This document shows, piece after piece, positions 31,162 through 40,651 of a stretch of 51,631 nt of DNA (position 1 is its first letter; the number at the start of each line of letters is the position of its first letter). A program made the translations under genes and the position numbers. Origin of the DNA: Brevinema andersonii (GTDB lineage Bacteria; Spirochaetota; DYKD01); assembly GCA_020722765.1 (NCBI GenBank), contig DYKD01000016.1:1-51631 (forward strand). Reading direction: 5' to 3'. Below the pieces are notes generated by a model. That model was not told the DNA's origin and did not search any database. It saw nothing but the letters and a program-made list of their open reading frames with translations.

Positions 31162-31958
31162 TTTGGTTTCCCTTTTTTCGAGAAAAGCCTTGGTAATTTT
31201 ACATGGTCCAGTGTTTCTTCCAGGAATTGGCTTGCCAGGGTGATTCCTTCAATGACTGTCTTATGATTCAGTTTTTTTTCTCCATAAAGCTTGTCAAATT
31301 CAAGTGGGTCTGAAGGATTCATGATGATATTCCCATGGTTGTTATAATCGGAAATGAGCATATCCAGGAATTCCTTCATGTCATGGAAAAAATCAACAGT
31401 CTCCATGATGACTGCTCGTTCTTGCTTTAAGGCCATTGTCTGGAGCTGTTTTTTGAATTCTTCACGTGGCGTATTACCCATCTGATCCAGTATTTTTGTG
31501 TATTCTTTGATTCCGCGTTTGATGTTTTCAAGGATATTGAGGAAGGCATCACGTTTGTTGGAATGGGCGTAGTCCAATGTAAGATGATAATCGCTCAATA
31601 CTCCCCAGTATTCATTCTCAAACTCTACAATGGAAGAGGCTACGAAATTTATGTCATCACTTTCTGAAAGGGGATGGACAGGCTGTATTCCAGATGTCTG
31701 TATCAGCTCATAGTGTTTGGATTCTGCTGCAGGGCTTTCTTTCTTGTCTTGGGCTGATGGGTCGTCTGTGAAATCAATAGACCCATCATCGGATCCCGCT
31801 TTCCCCTCATTGGAATCGCCTTGTATCTTCGAAATTTCCAGCTTAGCTTCCTTTATCTGCCGAAAGACACGGATACGCTGTTCCTCGTTAGGGCTTGTTT
31901 TCATGACCCCTTCGAGTTTCTTGATTATGACCTGCCACTCTTCAATGGATTTGGCCAT
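31158..31958 (-). CDS. soluble helical protein of the bactofilin operon, unknown function
   Basis: The protein has 266 residues. ATG 31958 is chosen because AGGAA lies seven bases upstream; a longer reading from 32009 runs deeper into the TPR gene. The N-terminal ~50 residues are helical (SIEEWQVIIKKLEGVMKT), then comes an acidic linker (SDDGSIDFTDDPSAQDKKE) and a C-terminal helical domain. There is no signal peptide. I do not recognise a family. It overlaps the TPR gene by 17 bases and bactofilin by ATGA, so the three are probably made in matched amounts. Confidence 0.65.
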   Translation of the reverse strand: MAKSIEEWQVIIKKLEGVMKTSPNEEQRIRVFRQIKEAKLEISKIQGDSNEGKAGSDDGSIDFTDDPSAQDKKESPAAESKHYELIQTSGIQPVHPLSESDDINFVASSIVEFENEYWGVLSDYHLTLDYAHSNKRDAFLNILENIKRGIKEYTKILDQMGNTPREEFKKQLQTMALKQERAVIMETVDFFHDMKEFLDMLISDYNNHGNIIMNPSDPLEFDKLYGEKKLNHKTVIEGITLASQFLEETLDHVKLPRLFSKKGKPK

Positions 31959-33894
31959 CTGTAGTTCCTTCCTTGATAAGTTCCTTGTACTTTGCATAGT
32001 ACTTGACACTGTTTTCCTGGTTTATCTTCTTATACAGGAGTGCAAGGTTATAATTTGTCTGTACAGATTCAGGGTTGATCTGTAATGCTTCATGGAAATA
32101 TTTTTTGGCTTTCTTGAATTCAGCACGTTCGGAATGGATGACTCCGATGTTATTGTACGCATCCAGATTCTTGCTGTTGATTTCAAGGATTTTATGGTAG
32201 TAGGAGAGCGCATCATCAAGCTGGTTCAATCCATAATAGCAGTATGCCATGTCACGGAACAAGGTCTCGCTCTTCTGTTTTGAATCTTCAAGCCTTATGA
32301 AATAATAGAGGGCTTCCTTGAAATCCTTGAGTTTCATATAAGCCTTGCCAAGAGAGGGATACAGATCCATCTTGCCAGGATGACTTTCATGGACATCGGC
32401 CAGTATTTTTCTGGAAGCCTCTTCATCTCCAGAATAGGTGTTCCATACACCAAGCAGAATCCGTATCTTGGCATCTGTAGGCCATTTTGACTTAAGTTGG
32501 TCGATGCGGTCTTTGGCAGAATCGAGGTTTTTATCATCCATATCAAGTTGTGCGAGTTGCATGAGCGCATCTTTCCCTGAAGGATAGATCTCGTGTGATT
32601 TTTGGAATGCATTTCGTGCTTCAAGGAGATTCTGGTGGTTGAGCATTAATTCGCCTAATGCATCATACATCCTGAAATCCTTAACTCTCTGATCACAGAT
32701 TGTCTTGATCATCTCTGAAAGTGAGATGAAATCATTGTGACTGAATTCCGTGGTTCGTATATAACTGATGCAGGTTTCAGCATCCAGTGTTGCCACGTTC
32801 CGTATGTCTTCGAATATTTTTCTGTTTTGTGCGGATTGGCTTATCTGTGCATTAAGGGTGATGAGCCGTGCCAGAATATCCTGGTCCCTATTGCCTGACT
32901 GATAAAGTTTCTGGTAACGGGTAAGGGCTTCCTTGTTTTTTCCACGAAGCTCGTCCATCAACCCAAGATAGAATTGGGCTTGGCTGTTTTCAGGGATGTT
33001 ATGAAGCTCCTCCTGGATTTCTTCTGCTTTTGAAATAAATCCTTGGAGGGAGAAAATATATCCGAGCATCGCCTTGTATGACACATCAATCTTGAGCTCC
33101 ATCATTTTTCTGCATTCAATCTCAGCTTTTTTGTAGTTTTCCTGCCGTAGAAGGATGTTAACGAGAATCTCCCGCGCTTCAATTTCACCAGGATACTTTT
33201 CAAGGTAAGATTCCAGCTCAGAAAGAGTCTCGTCATCCCTGTGCATCAGTGCTAAAAGTCGGATATGAAAGAAGTGGTATTCTTTGTTTTGGGGATAAAA
33301 GGAAAGGGTTTTTGTCAGTATTTCTTCAAGTGCCCCGAAATTTCTCATTCCTAAGGCATAGATCATTTTTTTTTGATAATAATCAAGAGGGAACTGATAG
33401 GAATACCTGGTTGCAAGTTTTTCAATCCGTTCGAGCTGTTCTAATAATAATGAGAATCTTTTCTCGGTTTCATAGGAGAGGTCAACCTGCTTTGATGAGA
33501 AATCCAGGTTCTGTGGGAAGTTTTGTTTTACAAGTACCAGAAAATCAGTTACAAGGTATTCTTTTGTAAGAAAAACAAGCTCTTTATTCTCTATAAGCAG
33601 TGTACTTCCTTCTTGCTCTGGATTTTCAGGAATGACGTTTTGTGAATGGGAATGGCTTTCTGAAAGAATCCTGTTTTTTTCCTGTAAAAGCAAAGAGGCT
33701 TTTTTAGTGAGTTCTTCCTCTTTTTTTTTCAGTTCTTCGATTTCAAGAGATAGAGCTGTCTTTTCACTGTTTTTGTTTTTCAAAAGGATGATCAGGAAAA
33801 TGAATGTCAGAACAAAAAGAGTTGCCGGAATAATCCAAAAAATATTTGGATTACTGTTTTGGAGGAGAAATGAGGTTATTTGTTTAAACAACAC
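31942..33894 (-). CDS. membrane-anchored TPR protein
   Basis: The protein has 650 residues from GTG 33894, which has AGGGAG five bases upstream. One transmembrane helix (about 18-38) is followed by a coiled coil (about 45-75). From ~180 to the end there are many tetratricopeptide repeats, clearest at the C-terminus (AYNNIGVIHSERAEFKKAKK, TNYNLALLYKKINQ). It probably scaffolds a membrane complex. It is the promoter-proximal gene of the TPR-unknown-bactofilin-pdxA-unknown-nth operon. Confidence 0.8.
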   Translation of the reverse strand: MLFKQITSFLLQNSNPNIFWIIPATLFVLTFIFLIILLKNKNSEKTALSLEIEELKKKEEELTKKASLLLQEKNRILSESHSHSQNVIPENPEQEGSTLLIENKELVFLTKEYLVTDFLVLVKQNFPQNLDFSSKQVDLSYETEKRFSLLLEQLERIEKLATRYSYQFPLDYYQKKMIYALGMRNFGALEEILTKTLSFYPQNKEYHFFHIRLLALMHRDDETLSELESYLEKYPGEIEAREILVNILLRQENYKKAEIECRKMMELKIDVSYKAMLGYIFSLQGFISKAEEIQEELHNIPENSQAQFYLGLMDELRGKNKEALTRYQKLYQSGNRDQDILARLITLNAQISQSAQNRKIFEDIRNVATLDAETCISYIRTTEFSHNDFISLSEMIKTICDQRVKDFRMYDALGELMLNHQNLLEARNAFQKSHEIYPSGKDALMQLAQLDMDDKNLDSAKDRIDQLKSKWPTDAKIRILLGVWNTYSGDEEASRKILADVHESHPGKMDLYPSLGKAYMKLKDFKEALYYFIRLEDSKQKSETLFRDMAYCYYGLNQLDDALSYYHKILEINSKNLDAYNNIGVIHSERAEFKKAKKYFHEALQINPESVQTNYNLALLYKKINQENSVKYYAKYKELIKEGTTDGQIH

Positions 33895-33917
33895 TGTGCT
33901 CCCTGGTTTTCAAGTTT

Positions 33918-33946
33918 ATTATGGTACAATATATTATCGTCTTCAA
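33918..33946 (-). promoter_or_regulatory. sigma70-type promoter of the TPR/bactofilin operon
   Basis: On the minus strand TTGAAG (33946-33941) and CATAAT (33923-33918) are separated by 17 bases, giving a leader of about 15-20 bases before GTG 33894. Confidence 0.5.
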
Positions 33947-34198
33947 ATATGCAATACTTAATGACAATAATAATGCCAATTCTTCAATTTTTCAAAAATA
34001 CCATATATGGAATTCTTGTTAACCAGACATGCATCTCTTGTATGTCCTGAAACTGTGGTGTATCTGAGATTCCCATTACAGTCCGATGTTACCTCCATAA
34101 ATACTGTCAAATAGGTTTTTGAGAGTTTGTTTTGAAAGATGGGACATTTTTAGAGGAGATATTGTTTAATTGAAGTAATCAAGTTTAGGAGGCCGGAC
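33947..34198. other. intergenic region without identified features
   Basis: A/T-rich divergent region. Apart from the minus-strand promoter listed separately and a GGAGG just before the gene at 34199, I see no gene, repeat or clear hairpin here. Confidence 0.5.
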
Positions 34199-34564
34199 AT
34201 GGATATCATGGATATCAGAAGCAGTTATGAAAGACGTGAAACAGATTGTGATCGGAGAGATTATCCCCGTATCCCTTTGACGGACAGACGTTCTTTAATG
34301 TTAAATGAGGCATTATTACGTCAGATGCAGGTTTATGGTTTTTCCCAGGAAAAACGCGCTTTTTATATGAGGGAAATCTATGGGTTAATCTCGTTTTCAA
34401 GAAGACATCCAAAAGGAATAAGGAAAAGGCATGTTGAAATGTATTTGATGCATAGGATTGAGCATGATCATGCGACATTGCAGGAAACTGAGGAAGCTTT
34501 GGAAGCATGTAAGTTTCTTCTTGAAAGCATATATGGGATGAATGTATTCAAGAATGCAAGTTGA
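34199..34564 (+). CDS. stand-alone integrase SAM-like (core-binding) domain protein
   Basis: The protein has 121 residues with a strong GGAGG Shine-Dalgarno. Residues ~33-115 follow the N-terminal core-binding pattern of tyrosine recombinases and integron integrases: LLRQMQVYGFSQEKRAFYMR, then GLISFSRRHP and HVEMYLMHR. No catalytic domain (R-HxxR-Y) follows; the frame ends at 34564 and the next sequence is unrelated. The first 30 residues are charged and arginine-rich (RRETDCDRRD) and unlike usual integrases. It may be a decayed integrase or a repurposed DNA-binding protein; the good ribosome-binding site favours expression. Confidence 0.6.
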   Translation: MDIMDIRSSYERRETDCDRRDYPRIPLTDRRSLMLNEALLRQMQVYGFSQEKRAFYMREIYGLISFSRRHPKGIRKRHVEMYLMHRIEHDHATLQETEEALEACKFLLESIYGMNVFKNAS

Positions 34565-34605
34565 ACAATTTTGACATTCTCATATTCCTCCTATAAAATA
34601 GGGAT

Positions 34606-35239
34606 ATGTCAGAAAATCACGTAGTCGTATTTTTGGATATTCCAGAACGGAGGACTGCCGTAATTGTATTTGCAGTCTCTTTTTGTACTGCCGATTTCTG
34701 GGATGTGCAAAGTATGATGGTGGGTATACGGGATCAGTTTGAAAAAAGGGTGATTCTTATTGCAGGAGGACCTCACCCCACAGGCGATGTTGAAGGAACT
34801 TTGAAATTAGGATTTGATTATGTTGTCCAGGGTGAGGGAGAATCTGCGTTCATTGATAATTGTAAAAGTATCATGCATGATTCAGCAGATCTGTCCTCTC
34901 TGTCAAAAGGTTCATACTGTAAAGCCAATCAGACTCCATGTTCTGTATTTGCTTTAGATGATTATCCGTCTTTCGCGTTTAAATCAAAACGCTTTAATTC
35001 CATAGAAATTACAAGAGGATGTCCCTTTGCTTGCAAGTTTTGTCAGACCTCGCGGCTTCAAGGACGGAAAATGAGACATTACGGAGTATGCAAATGCTCC
35101 TGCTGGCCGGATAAACAGGATAAGCAAAGAAATAATCAATAAAATCCAGCCCAAGCGTAAGTTTTATGGGCAATGTACGGTTCAGGAACATTTGGCTAAC
35201 AGGATTGCTGGATATTTGACGAATAGAGCCATTTTCTAA
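34606..35239 (+). pseudogene. decayed B12-binding radical SAM gene (MJ_1487-like)
   Basis: The first frame (34606-35142) has a cobalamin-domain core (AVSFCTADFWDV, LIAGGPHPTGDVEGTLKLGF, VVQGEGE) and the radical SAM cysteines ITRGCPFACKFCQTSRLQGR, then diverges into unrelated residues. A +1-shifted frame continues as EYANAPAGRINRISK and ends PKRKFYGQC...QEHLANRIAGYL at 35239. That end resembles the C-terminus of the same family, from memory. About half of the radical SAM barrel is missing, and the N-terminus also appears shortened. An internal deletion with frameshift is the simplest reading. Confidence 0.6.
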
Positions 35240-35273
35240 GGGGGCTGATTCCTTAAAAAAATATACGAAAAAG

Positions 35274-35302
35274 TTGACAAACGAGGCTATCCTGTATTAT
35301 CT
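35274..35302 (+). promoter_or_regulatory. sigma70-type promoter of the rny operon
   Basis: TTGACA (35274-35279) with a 17-base spacer to TTATCT (35297-35302); TATTAT at 35295-35300 is an alternative -10. The leader of roughly 100 bases contains a small hairpin (AAAGAC 35348-35353 with GTCTTT 35364-35369). Confidence 0.5.
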
Positions 35303-35408
35303 ATATAAATAAAGTAGAAAGTAAAATATAGATTATCAAAGGAGTAAAAAGACCCTAAAAAAAGTCTTTCGAAAAGTTAAGTAATAAAAATCATAACAGG
35401 AGGAAGCC

Positions 35409-36941
35409 ATGAATATCGTGATTTATGCGCTTCTTTCTCTGGTTTTAGGAATCGGCATCGGTTTTTTGGTCATGTACATCATCGGAAAGGTGAACCTGAC
35501 CTCGTCGGAACATAAAGCGAAACAGCTCGTGCTGGACGCTGAAAAAGAGGCTCAAACCAAACGTAAGGAGTTTGAATTAGAGTTAAAGGATCGAGTTCTT
35601 AAGGAACGCAATGAGGCTGATCGCGAAATGCGTGAACGCCGGAATGAGATCCAAAATCTTGAAAAGAGGCTTATTCAGAAAGAAGAGAATCTGGACAAGA
35701 AAGCCGACATTATTGAGAAAAAAGAAGCCGTAATCCTGAAGTTAGAGAAAGATGTTGCTGAAAAAGAGAAAAATGTAAGTTTACTTAAAGACCAATATCA
35801 GAAGGATTTGGAGAGGATTTCCGGCCTTTCCAAGGAAGATGCTCGCAAACTGTTTCTGCAGAATATCGAAGTTGAATCACGGCGTGATGCTGTAAAACTT
35901 ATGAGCAGTATTGAAGATGATGCTCGTAAGAATGCAGAAAAGAAAGCCAAAGAGATTGTTGCGCTTGCCATTCAGAAAAATGCCTATGATTATGTCTCTG
36001 AAATAACTGTATCAACTGTGCATCTGCCAGGGGATGAGATGAAAGGTCGTATCATAGGACGTGAAGGCCGTAACATCCGGACATTGGAAAATGAGACAGG
36101 CGTGGATGTGATCATTGATGATACTCCTGAAGCTGTTGTCATTTCATCTTTTGATCCGATCAGAAGGGAAGTTGCCAAGATGTCCCTTGAACGCTTGATG
36201 TCTGATGGCCGGATCCACCCTGCACGTATCGAAGAAATCGTCAAAAAAGTCAAGAAAGAAGTGGAAACCCTCATCAAAGAAGAAGGGGAAAAGACGATTT
36301 TTGAATTCGGTCTGCAAGGTGTTCATCCTGAACTTGTGGAACTTCTTGGAAAACTGAAGTATAGGACTAGCTATGGTCAAAGCATGCTTCAACATTCCAA
36401 GGAAGTGGCTTTGATTTCTGGAACGATTGCTGCAGAGCTTAACCAGAACATTAAAATTGCTGTGCGAGCTGGCTTGTTGCATGACATAGGAAAAGCGGTC
36501 TCCCATGAAGTGGAAGGCGCACATGCTCTTCTCGGTTCTGAGATCGCAAAAAAATATCATGAAAATCCGGTTGTCATCAATGCGATTGCGTCGCATCATG
36601 GTGAATCTGAAGCGACATCCATTATTGCAACAATCGTTGCAGCCGCAGACGCTATTTCAGCTGCCCGTCCAGGCGCACGCAGGGAAAGCATTGAGAATTA
36701 TGTCAAACGTCTTGAGGAACTGGAAGGGATCGCTAATTCCTTTGAAGGGGTCAGCAAATCCTATGCTATTCAGGCTGGTAGGGAGCTTCGGATCATGGTT
36801 GAAAACGAAAAGGTCAGTGATGATGATGCGAAGATGCTGGCAAGAAGCATAGCTGACAAGATCCAGCAAGACATGAATTTTCCAGGACAGATCCGGGTCA
36901 CTCTTATCAGGGAGACACGCGTTGTAGAATACGCGAAATGA
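35409..36941 (+). CDS. rny: ribonuclease Y
   Basis: The protein has 510 residues and is a membrane-anchored endoribonuclease that starts mRNA decay. The N-terminal transmembrane helix (about 3-27), long coiled coil (about 35-150), KH domain with [12 protein letters not shown], and HD domain ([23 protein letters not shown]) are all present. AGGAGGA precedes the start. It heads an operon with ymdB, dxs, the heptose kinase and probably prfB. rny-ymdB pairing is common in Firmicutes and spirochaetes. Confidence 0.95.
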   Translation: MNIVIYALLSLVLGIGIGFLVMYIIGKVNLTSSEHKAKQLVLDAEKEAQTKRKEFELELKDRVLKERNEADREMRERRNEIQNLEKRLIQKEENLDKKADIIEKKEAVILKLEKDVAEKEKNVSLLKDQYQKDLERISGLSKEDARKLFLQNIEVESRRDAVKLMSSIEDDARKNAEKKAKEIVALAIQKNAYDYVSEITVSTVHLPGDEMKGRIIGREGRNIRTLENETGVDVIIDDTPEAVVISSFDPIRREVAKMSLERLMSDGRIHPARIEEIVKKVKKEVETLIKEEGEKTIFEFGLQGVHPELVELLGKLKYRTSYGQSMLQHSKEVALISGTIAAELNQNIKIAVRAGLLHDIGKAVSHEVEGAHALLGSEIAKKYHENPVVINAIASHHGESEATSIIATIVAAADAISAARPGARRESIENYVKRLEELEGIANSFEGVSKSYAIQAGRELRIMVENEKVSDDDAKMLARSIADKIQQDMNFPGQIRVTLIRETRVVEYAK

Positions 36942-36948
36942 TGGAGTT

Positions 36949-37770
36949 ATGAAGAGTACTGTAAATATCCTGTTCATTGGTGACATCATGGGGCAACCGG
37001 GGAAGTATGTTCTGAGTTCCCTGTTGCCCTCTCTACGGACCCGCTATGAGATTGATTTTGTAATAGCTAATGGAGAGAATGTCGCTGGTGGAAAGGGCAT
37101 TACGCCCAATCTTGCGGCCAAACTTTTTTCATTTGGCGTCAATGTCATCACAAGTGGAAACCACATCTGGAAAAACAGGGATGTCTTTAAGATCATAGAT
37201 TCAGAATCACGATTGCTTAGGCCTTTGAATTTTCCAAAGAATGTTCCTGGAAAGGGATATGGTGTTTTCAGGATTGGAGATCTTCCTGAAATTGCTGTCA
37301 TCAACCTGATGGGTAGGTTGAATCTGGTTAATATAGATTGTCCTTTTAGGTCTATCGAGTATCTGTTAGATACTGAATTGGATCTTAAGAACGTGAAAAT
37401 AAAAATTCTTGATTTCCATGCTGAAACCTCTTCTGAAAAGATAGCCATGGGATGGTATTTGGATGGACGTGTTTCAGCTGTTTTAGGCACACACACACAT
37501 GTTCAGACTGCAGATGAGACCGTGCTTCCAAAAGGAACAGGTTATATTTCGGATGTTGGAATGACTGGATCCCATGATTCTGTCTTAGGGATAGACAAGG
37601 ATATCATAATCAGGCATTTCATAACTCAGATGCCTGTCCAGTTCAAATTGTCAGAAACAAACCTTAAGATGAAGGCTGTTCTGTTGCGTGTTGATAGCGC
37701 GACAGGACAGACCATCAGCATAGAAAGAATAGTGGAGGATGCGCAAGGCTATGCTCCTGGAAAAGATTAA
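36949..37770 (+). CDS. ymdB: YmdB-family metallophosphoesterase
   Basis: The protein has 273 residues of the TIGR00282 type. Metal-binding motifs are intact: IGDIMGQPG with Asp, NGENVAGGKG, SGNHIW, DFHAETSSEK and GTHTHVQT. YmdB of Bacillus hydrolyses 2',3'-cyclic nucleotides and cAMP and affects biofilm and sporulation decisions. Here a cNMP-domain protein at 7.8-10.3 kb is a possible downstream reader (speculative). It starts seven bases after rny and overlaps dxs. Confidence 0.92.
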   Translation: MKSTVNILFIGDIMGQPGKYVLSSLLPSLRTRYEIDFVIANGENVAGGKGITPNLAAKLFSFGVNVITSGNHIWKNRDVFKIIDSESRLLRPLNFPKNVPGKGYGVFRIGDLPEIAVINLMGRLNLVNIDCPFRSIEYLLDTELDLKNVKIKILDFHAETSSEKIAMGWYLDGRVSAVLGTHTHVQTADETVLPKGTGYISDVGMTGSHDSVLGIDKDIIIRHFITQMPVQFKLSETNLKMKAVLLRVDSATGQTISIERIVEDAQGYAPGKD

Positions 37771-39610
37771 TGGAATTAAGGATCTTAAGAAAATTCCATT
37801 AGAAAAATTAGACGCGTTAGCAGATGAAATTCGAAAAATAATCATTAAGACAGTAACAGAGAAGACGGGGGGGCATCTTGCTTCCAGCCTTGGGGCTGTG
37901 GATTTTACGATTGCCATGCACTATGTTTTCAATGCGCCAAAAGATCATATTGTTTGGGACGTAGGGCATCAAGGTTATGCGCATAAGCTGCTGACTGGTC
38001 GTTTGAAAGATTTCCATAAAATCCGTCAATATAAAGGCCTTTCTGGATTCATGGATCCTACAGAAAGCGAATATGATACGTTTTATGTTGGTCATGCCGG
38101 ACCAGCCTTGTCATTAGCTGATGGTCTTGCTACGGCACGTGACATGTCAAAGAAAACAAACCGCGTGGTAGCTGTTGTGGGAGATGCTTCCATTGCCTCT
38201 GGTATGGCCTTTGAAGCCATCAATAATATTGGACATCACAAGAGAAGCTTGGTGGCTATTTTGAATGACAATGAGATGTCCATATCCAGGAATGTCGGGG
38301 CCATGTCCAAATATTTCAATAAACTGATTACCTTGCCTGTTTATAACAAATTCAAGAACAAAACAGGTGAATTCATCAGCCATATCCCTATCATTGGTAA
38401 GCCCATAAAGTATGTTGTGGACAAAATACAGGAATATTTGAAGAGCATCGTCCTTCCTGCTATCATTTTTGAAGAGTTGGGATTCCGTTATGTAGGACCT
38501 CTTGATGGTCATAACATCCCACAGATGGTTGACCTGTTCAGAAAATTGGAATATATGAGAGACCGTCCCGTTCTTGTCCATCTCATCACAAAAAAAGGAA
38601 AGGGATACAAGCCTGCTGAAGAGAATCCGACAGCATTTCATGGCGTAGCCGTATCATCAAAAAAAATCATTTCATTTACACAGGTCTTTTCAGAAACGAT
38701 GGTTGATTTGGGAGACAGGGACAAAAAAGTTGTTGGAATCACTGCTGCCATGAGGGATGGGACGGGATTGAAAGCTTTTTCCTTGAAACATCCTGATAGG
38801 TTTTTTGATGTGGGAATAGCGGAACAGCATGCTGTAGCGTATGCGGCTGGTATGGCAAAGGGAGGTTACAAGCCGTTTGTAGCCATTTATTCTTCTTTCA
38901 TGCAAAGGGCTTTGGATCAGATTATCCATGATGTCGCTCTCCAAGGGCTACCAGTAAGGTTATGTCTGGACAGGGCAGGAATAGTTGGTGAGGATGGTCC
39001 TACGCACAACGGTACTTTTGATATCTCGTTCCTTAGTATGATTCCAAACCTTGTTTTTTTGTCTCCTAAGGATGTCCACGAATTCAGGCAGATGCTTTAC
39101 CTGATGTGGAAATATGAAAAAGGACCTATCGCCATACGATATCCACGGGGAGCTGGAATTGATGAATTTCCTGTTTGTTCTGGTGGTGCCCAGCTTTTCA
39201 ATAATGAGACGATTGTTGAGGGACAAGAGGTCACTGTATTGGCGACAGGACCTGTTGTTTTTGAAGCAAAGAAAGCTTCTGAAATCCTAAGGAAAGAGCA
39301 TAAGATCGGTATTCGTGTGGTAAATTGCAGATGTATTAAACCGCTTGATGAAACCCATATTTTAAGTGTTGCAAAAAAATCGAAGTTGATCATTACAATC
39401 GAAGAGAATGTCGTACGTGGTGGATTTGGAAGTTCAGTTAATGAGCTTCTTATCCGGCAGGCAATGATGGACAAGAGAATCATCAACATGGGTTTGCCAG
39501 ATTCATTCATTGAAATCGGTTCCCAATCCATACTTAGGGATCTGATGGGTATAACCGCTGTGAATATTGTTAAAAATGTCTTGAAATTCTATAGGAAGGG
39601 TAAAAAATGA
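37751..39610 (+). CDS. dxs: 1-deoxy-D-xylulose-5-phosphate synthase
   Basis: The protein has 619 residues. ATG 37751 is preferred to ATG 37739, because GGAGG abuts the latter directly. It makes DXP from pyruvate and glyceraldehyde 3-phosphate with thiamine diphosphate, feeding isoprenoids, PLP and thiamine. The motifs are WDVGHQGYAHKLLTGR, TPP-binding GDASIASGMAFEA...NDNEMS, and IAEQHAVAYAAGMA in the pyrimidine domain. The usual GHSSTSIS segment reads GHAGPALS here. Its products link to pdxA and thiG in this window. The 3' end overlaps the heptose kinase by ATGA. Confidence 0.92.
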   Translation: MLLEKINGIKDLKKIPLEKLDALADEIRKIIIKTVTEKTGGHLASSLGAVDFTIAMHYVFNAPKDHIVWDVGHQGYAHKLLTGRLKDFHKIRQYKGLSGFMDPTESEYDTFYVGHAGPALSLADGLATARDMSKKTNRVVAVVGDASIASGMAFEAINNIGHHKRSLVAILNDNEMSISRNVGAMSKYFNKLITLPVYNKFKNKTGEFISHIPIIGKPIKYVVDKIQEYLKSIVLPAIIFEELGFRYVGPLDGHNIPQMVDLFRKLEYMRDRPVLVHLITKKGKGYKPAEENPTAFHGVAVSSKKIISFTQVFSETMVDLGDRDKKVVGITAAMRDGTGLKAFSLKHPDRFFDVGIAEQHAVAYAAGMAKGGYKPFVAIYSSFMQRALDQIIHDVALQGLPVRLCLDRAGIVGEDGPTHNGTFDISFLSMIPNLVFLSPKDVHEFRQMLYLMWKYEKGPIAIRYPRGAGIDEFPVCSGGAQLFNNETIVEGQEVTVLATGPVVFEAKKASEILRKEHKIGIRVVNCRCIKPLDETHILSVAKKSKLIITIEENVVRGGFGSSVNELLIRQAMMDKRIINMGLPDSFIEIGSQSILRDLMGITAVNIVKNVLKFYRKGKK

Positions 39611-40593
39611 AAAGTAGCTCGATTTTTCAACTGCTTCATGGTAAAAAGGTTTTGGTTGTTGGGGATATCATGCTGGATCGCTTTTTGTACGGAGATGTTG
39701 AAAGGATATCTCCCGAGGCTCCAGTTCCGGTGGTACTTTTTAAGGAAGAAAAATTTGCCCCTGGCGGTGCGGCCAATGTTGTTCTCAATCTTCTTGGACT
39801 GAATATGGAAGTCATCCTCGCAGGGGTCATTGGAGATGATGATACTGGCAGGAAGCTGACAGCTCGTCTTGATGGGGAGAAACGGCTTGAAAAATGCTGT
39901 ATCATCCGTGAACCTGGCAGGCGGACCACTGAGAAAATCAGGATTATTGGAAATCACCAGCAGATTGCACGTGTGGATAAGGAAGAAAAAAAATCCTGCT
40001 CTGAAAAAATATTTAACGAGATGAAAGCAGCCATCCTGTCACAAATCAAGGATATCTCTGCTGTGATTATTTCAGACTATGGGAAAGGGATGATAAACAG
40101 GAAATTGATAAATTTTATACTTGGTCTTAAAAAGAAATATGATTTCATAGTGACAGTAGATCCTAAAGTTGGTCATTTCTTTTTTTATACTGAAGTGGAT
40201 CTGATTACCCCTAATAACAAGGAAGCTAGTGAAGCTTCGGGAATCAGGATAGTTGACAGTAAGTCTTTGAAAAAGGCTGCCCAGAAGATAATAAAGCGTC
40301 TCAAATGCAAAAACCTTTTAATCACTTTAGGCTCTGAAGGGATGATTCTTTTTAACAGTCAAAATCGGGATGGCTATCATATTCCTACGCAAGCCCGGCA
40401 GGTCTATGATGTTTCCGGAGCAGGAGACACTGTTATCAGTGTCATGACTGCCATTATGAGCATCGGCGTCCACACGGAACAGGCTGCACGCATTGCAAAC
40501 CAGGCTGCAGGCATTGTCGTTGGTGAATTCGGCACAACAGCGATTACCTTGGATAAGCTGATGGACAGCATTAAAGGGAAATCAGTGAACTGA
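39607..40593 (+). CDS. hldE: D-glycero-beta-D-manno-heptose-7-phosphate kinase (RfaE1 domain)
   Basis: The protein has 328 residues, a PfkB/ribokinase-fold kinase. The N-terminal VVGDIMLDRFLYGDVERISP, GGAANVVLNL and the catalytic DVSGAGDTVISVM match the kinase half of HldE. The adenylyltransferase (RfaE2) half is absent, so it corresponds to HldA/RfaE1. It acts in ADP-heptose synthesis for the LPS inner core. Coupling to dxs is by ATGA. Confidence 0.87.
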   Translation: MKSSSIFQLLHGKKVLVVGDIMLDRFLYGDVERISPEAPVPVVLFKEEKFAPGGAANVVLNLLGLNMEVILAGVIGDDDTGRKLTARLDGEKRLEKCCIIREPGRRTTEKIRIIGNHQQIARVDKEEKKSCSEKIFNEMKAAILSQIKDISAVIISDYGKGMINRKLINFILGLKKKYDFIVTVDPKVGHFFFYTEVDLITPNNKEASEASGIRIVDSKSLKKAAQKIIKRLKCKNLLITLGSEGMILFNSQNRDGYHIPTQARQVYDVSGAGDTVISVMTAIMSIGVHTEQAARIANQAAGIVVGEFGTTAITLDKLMDSIKGKSVN

Positions 40594-40651
40594 TGATCTG
40601 ATCCCTGTCTTTTGGAAAATTTTGGAGATTACATATTAAGGAGATTTGTCA

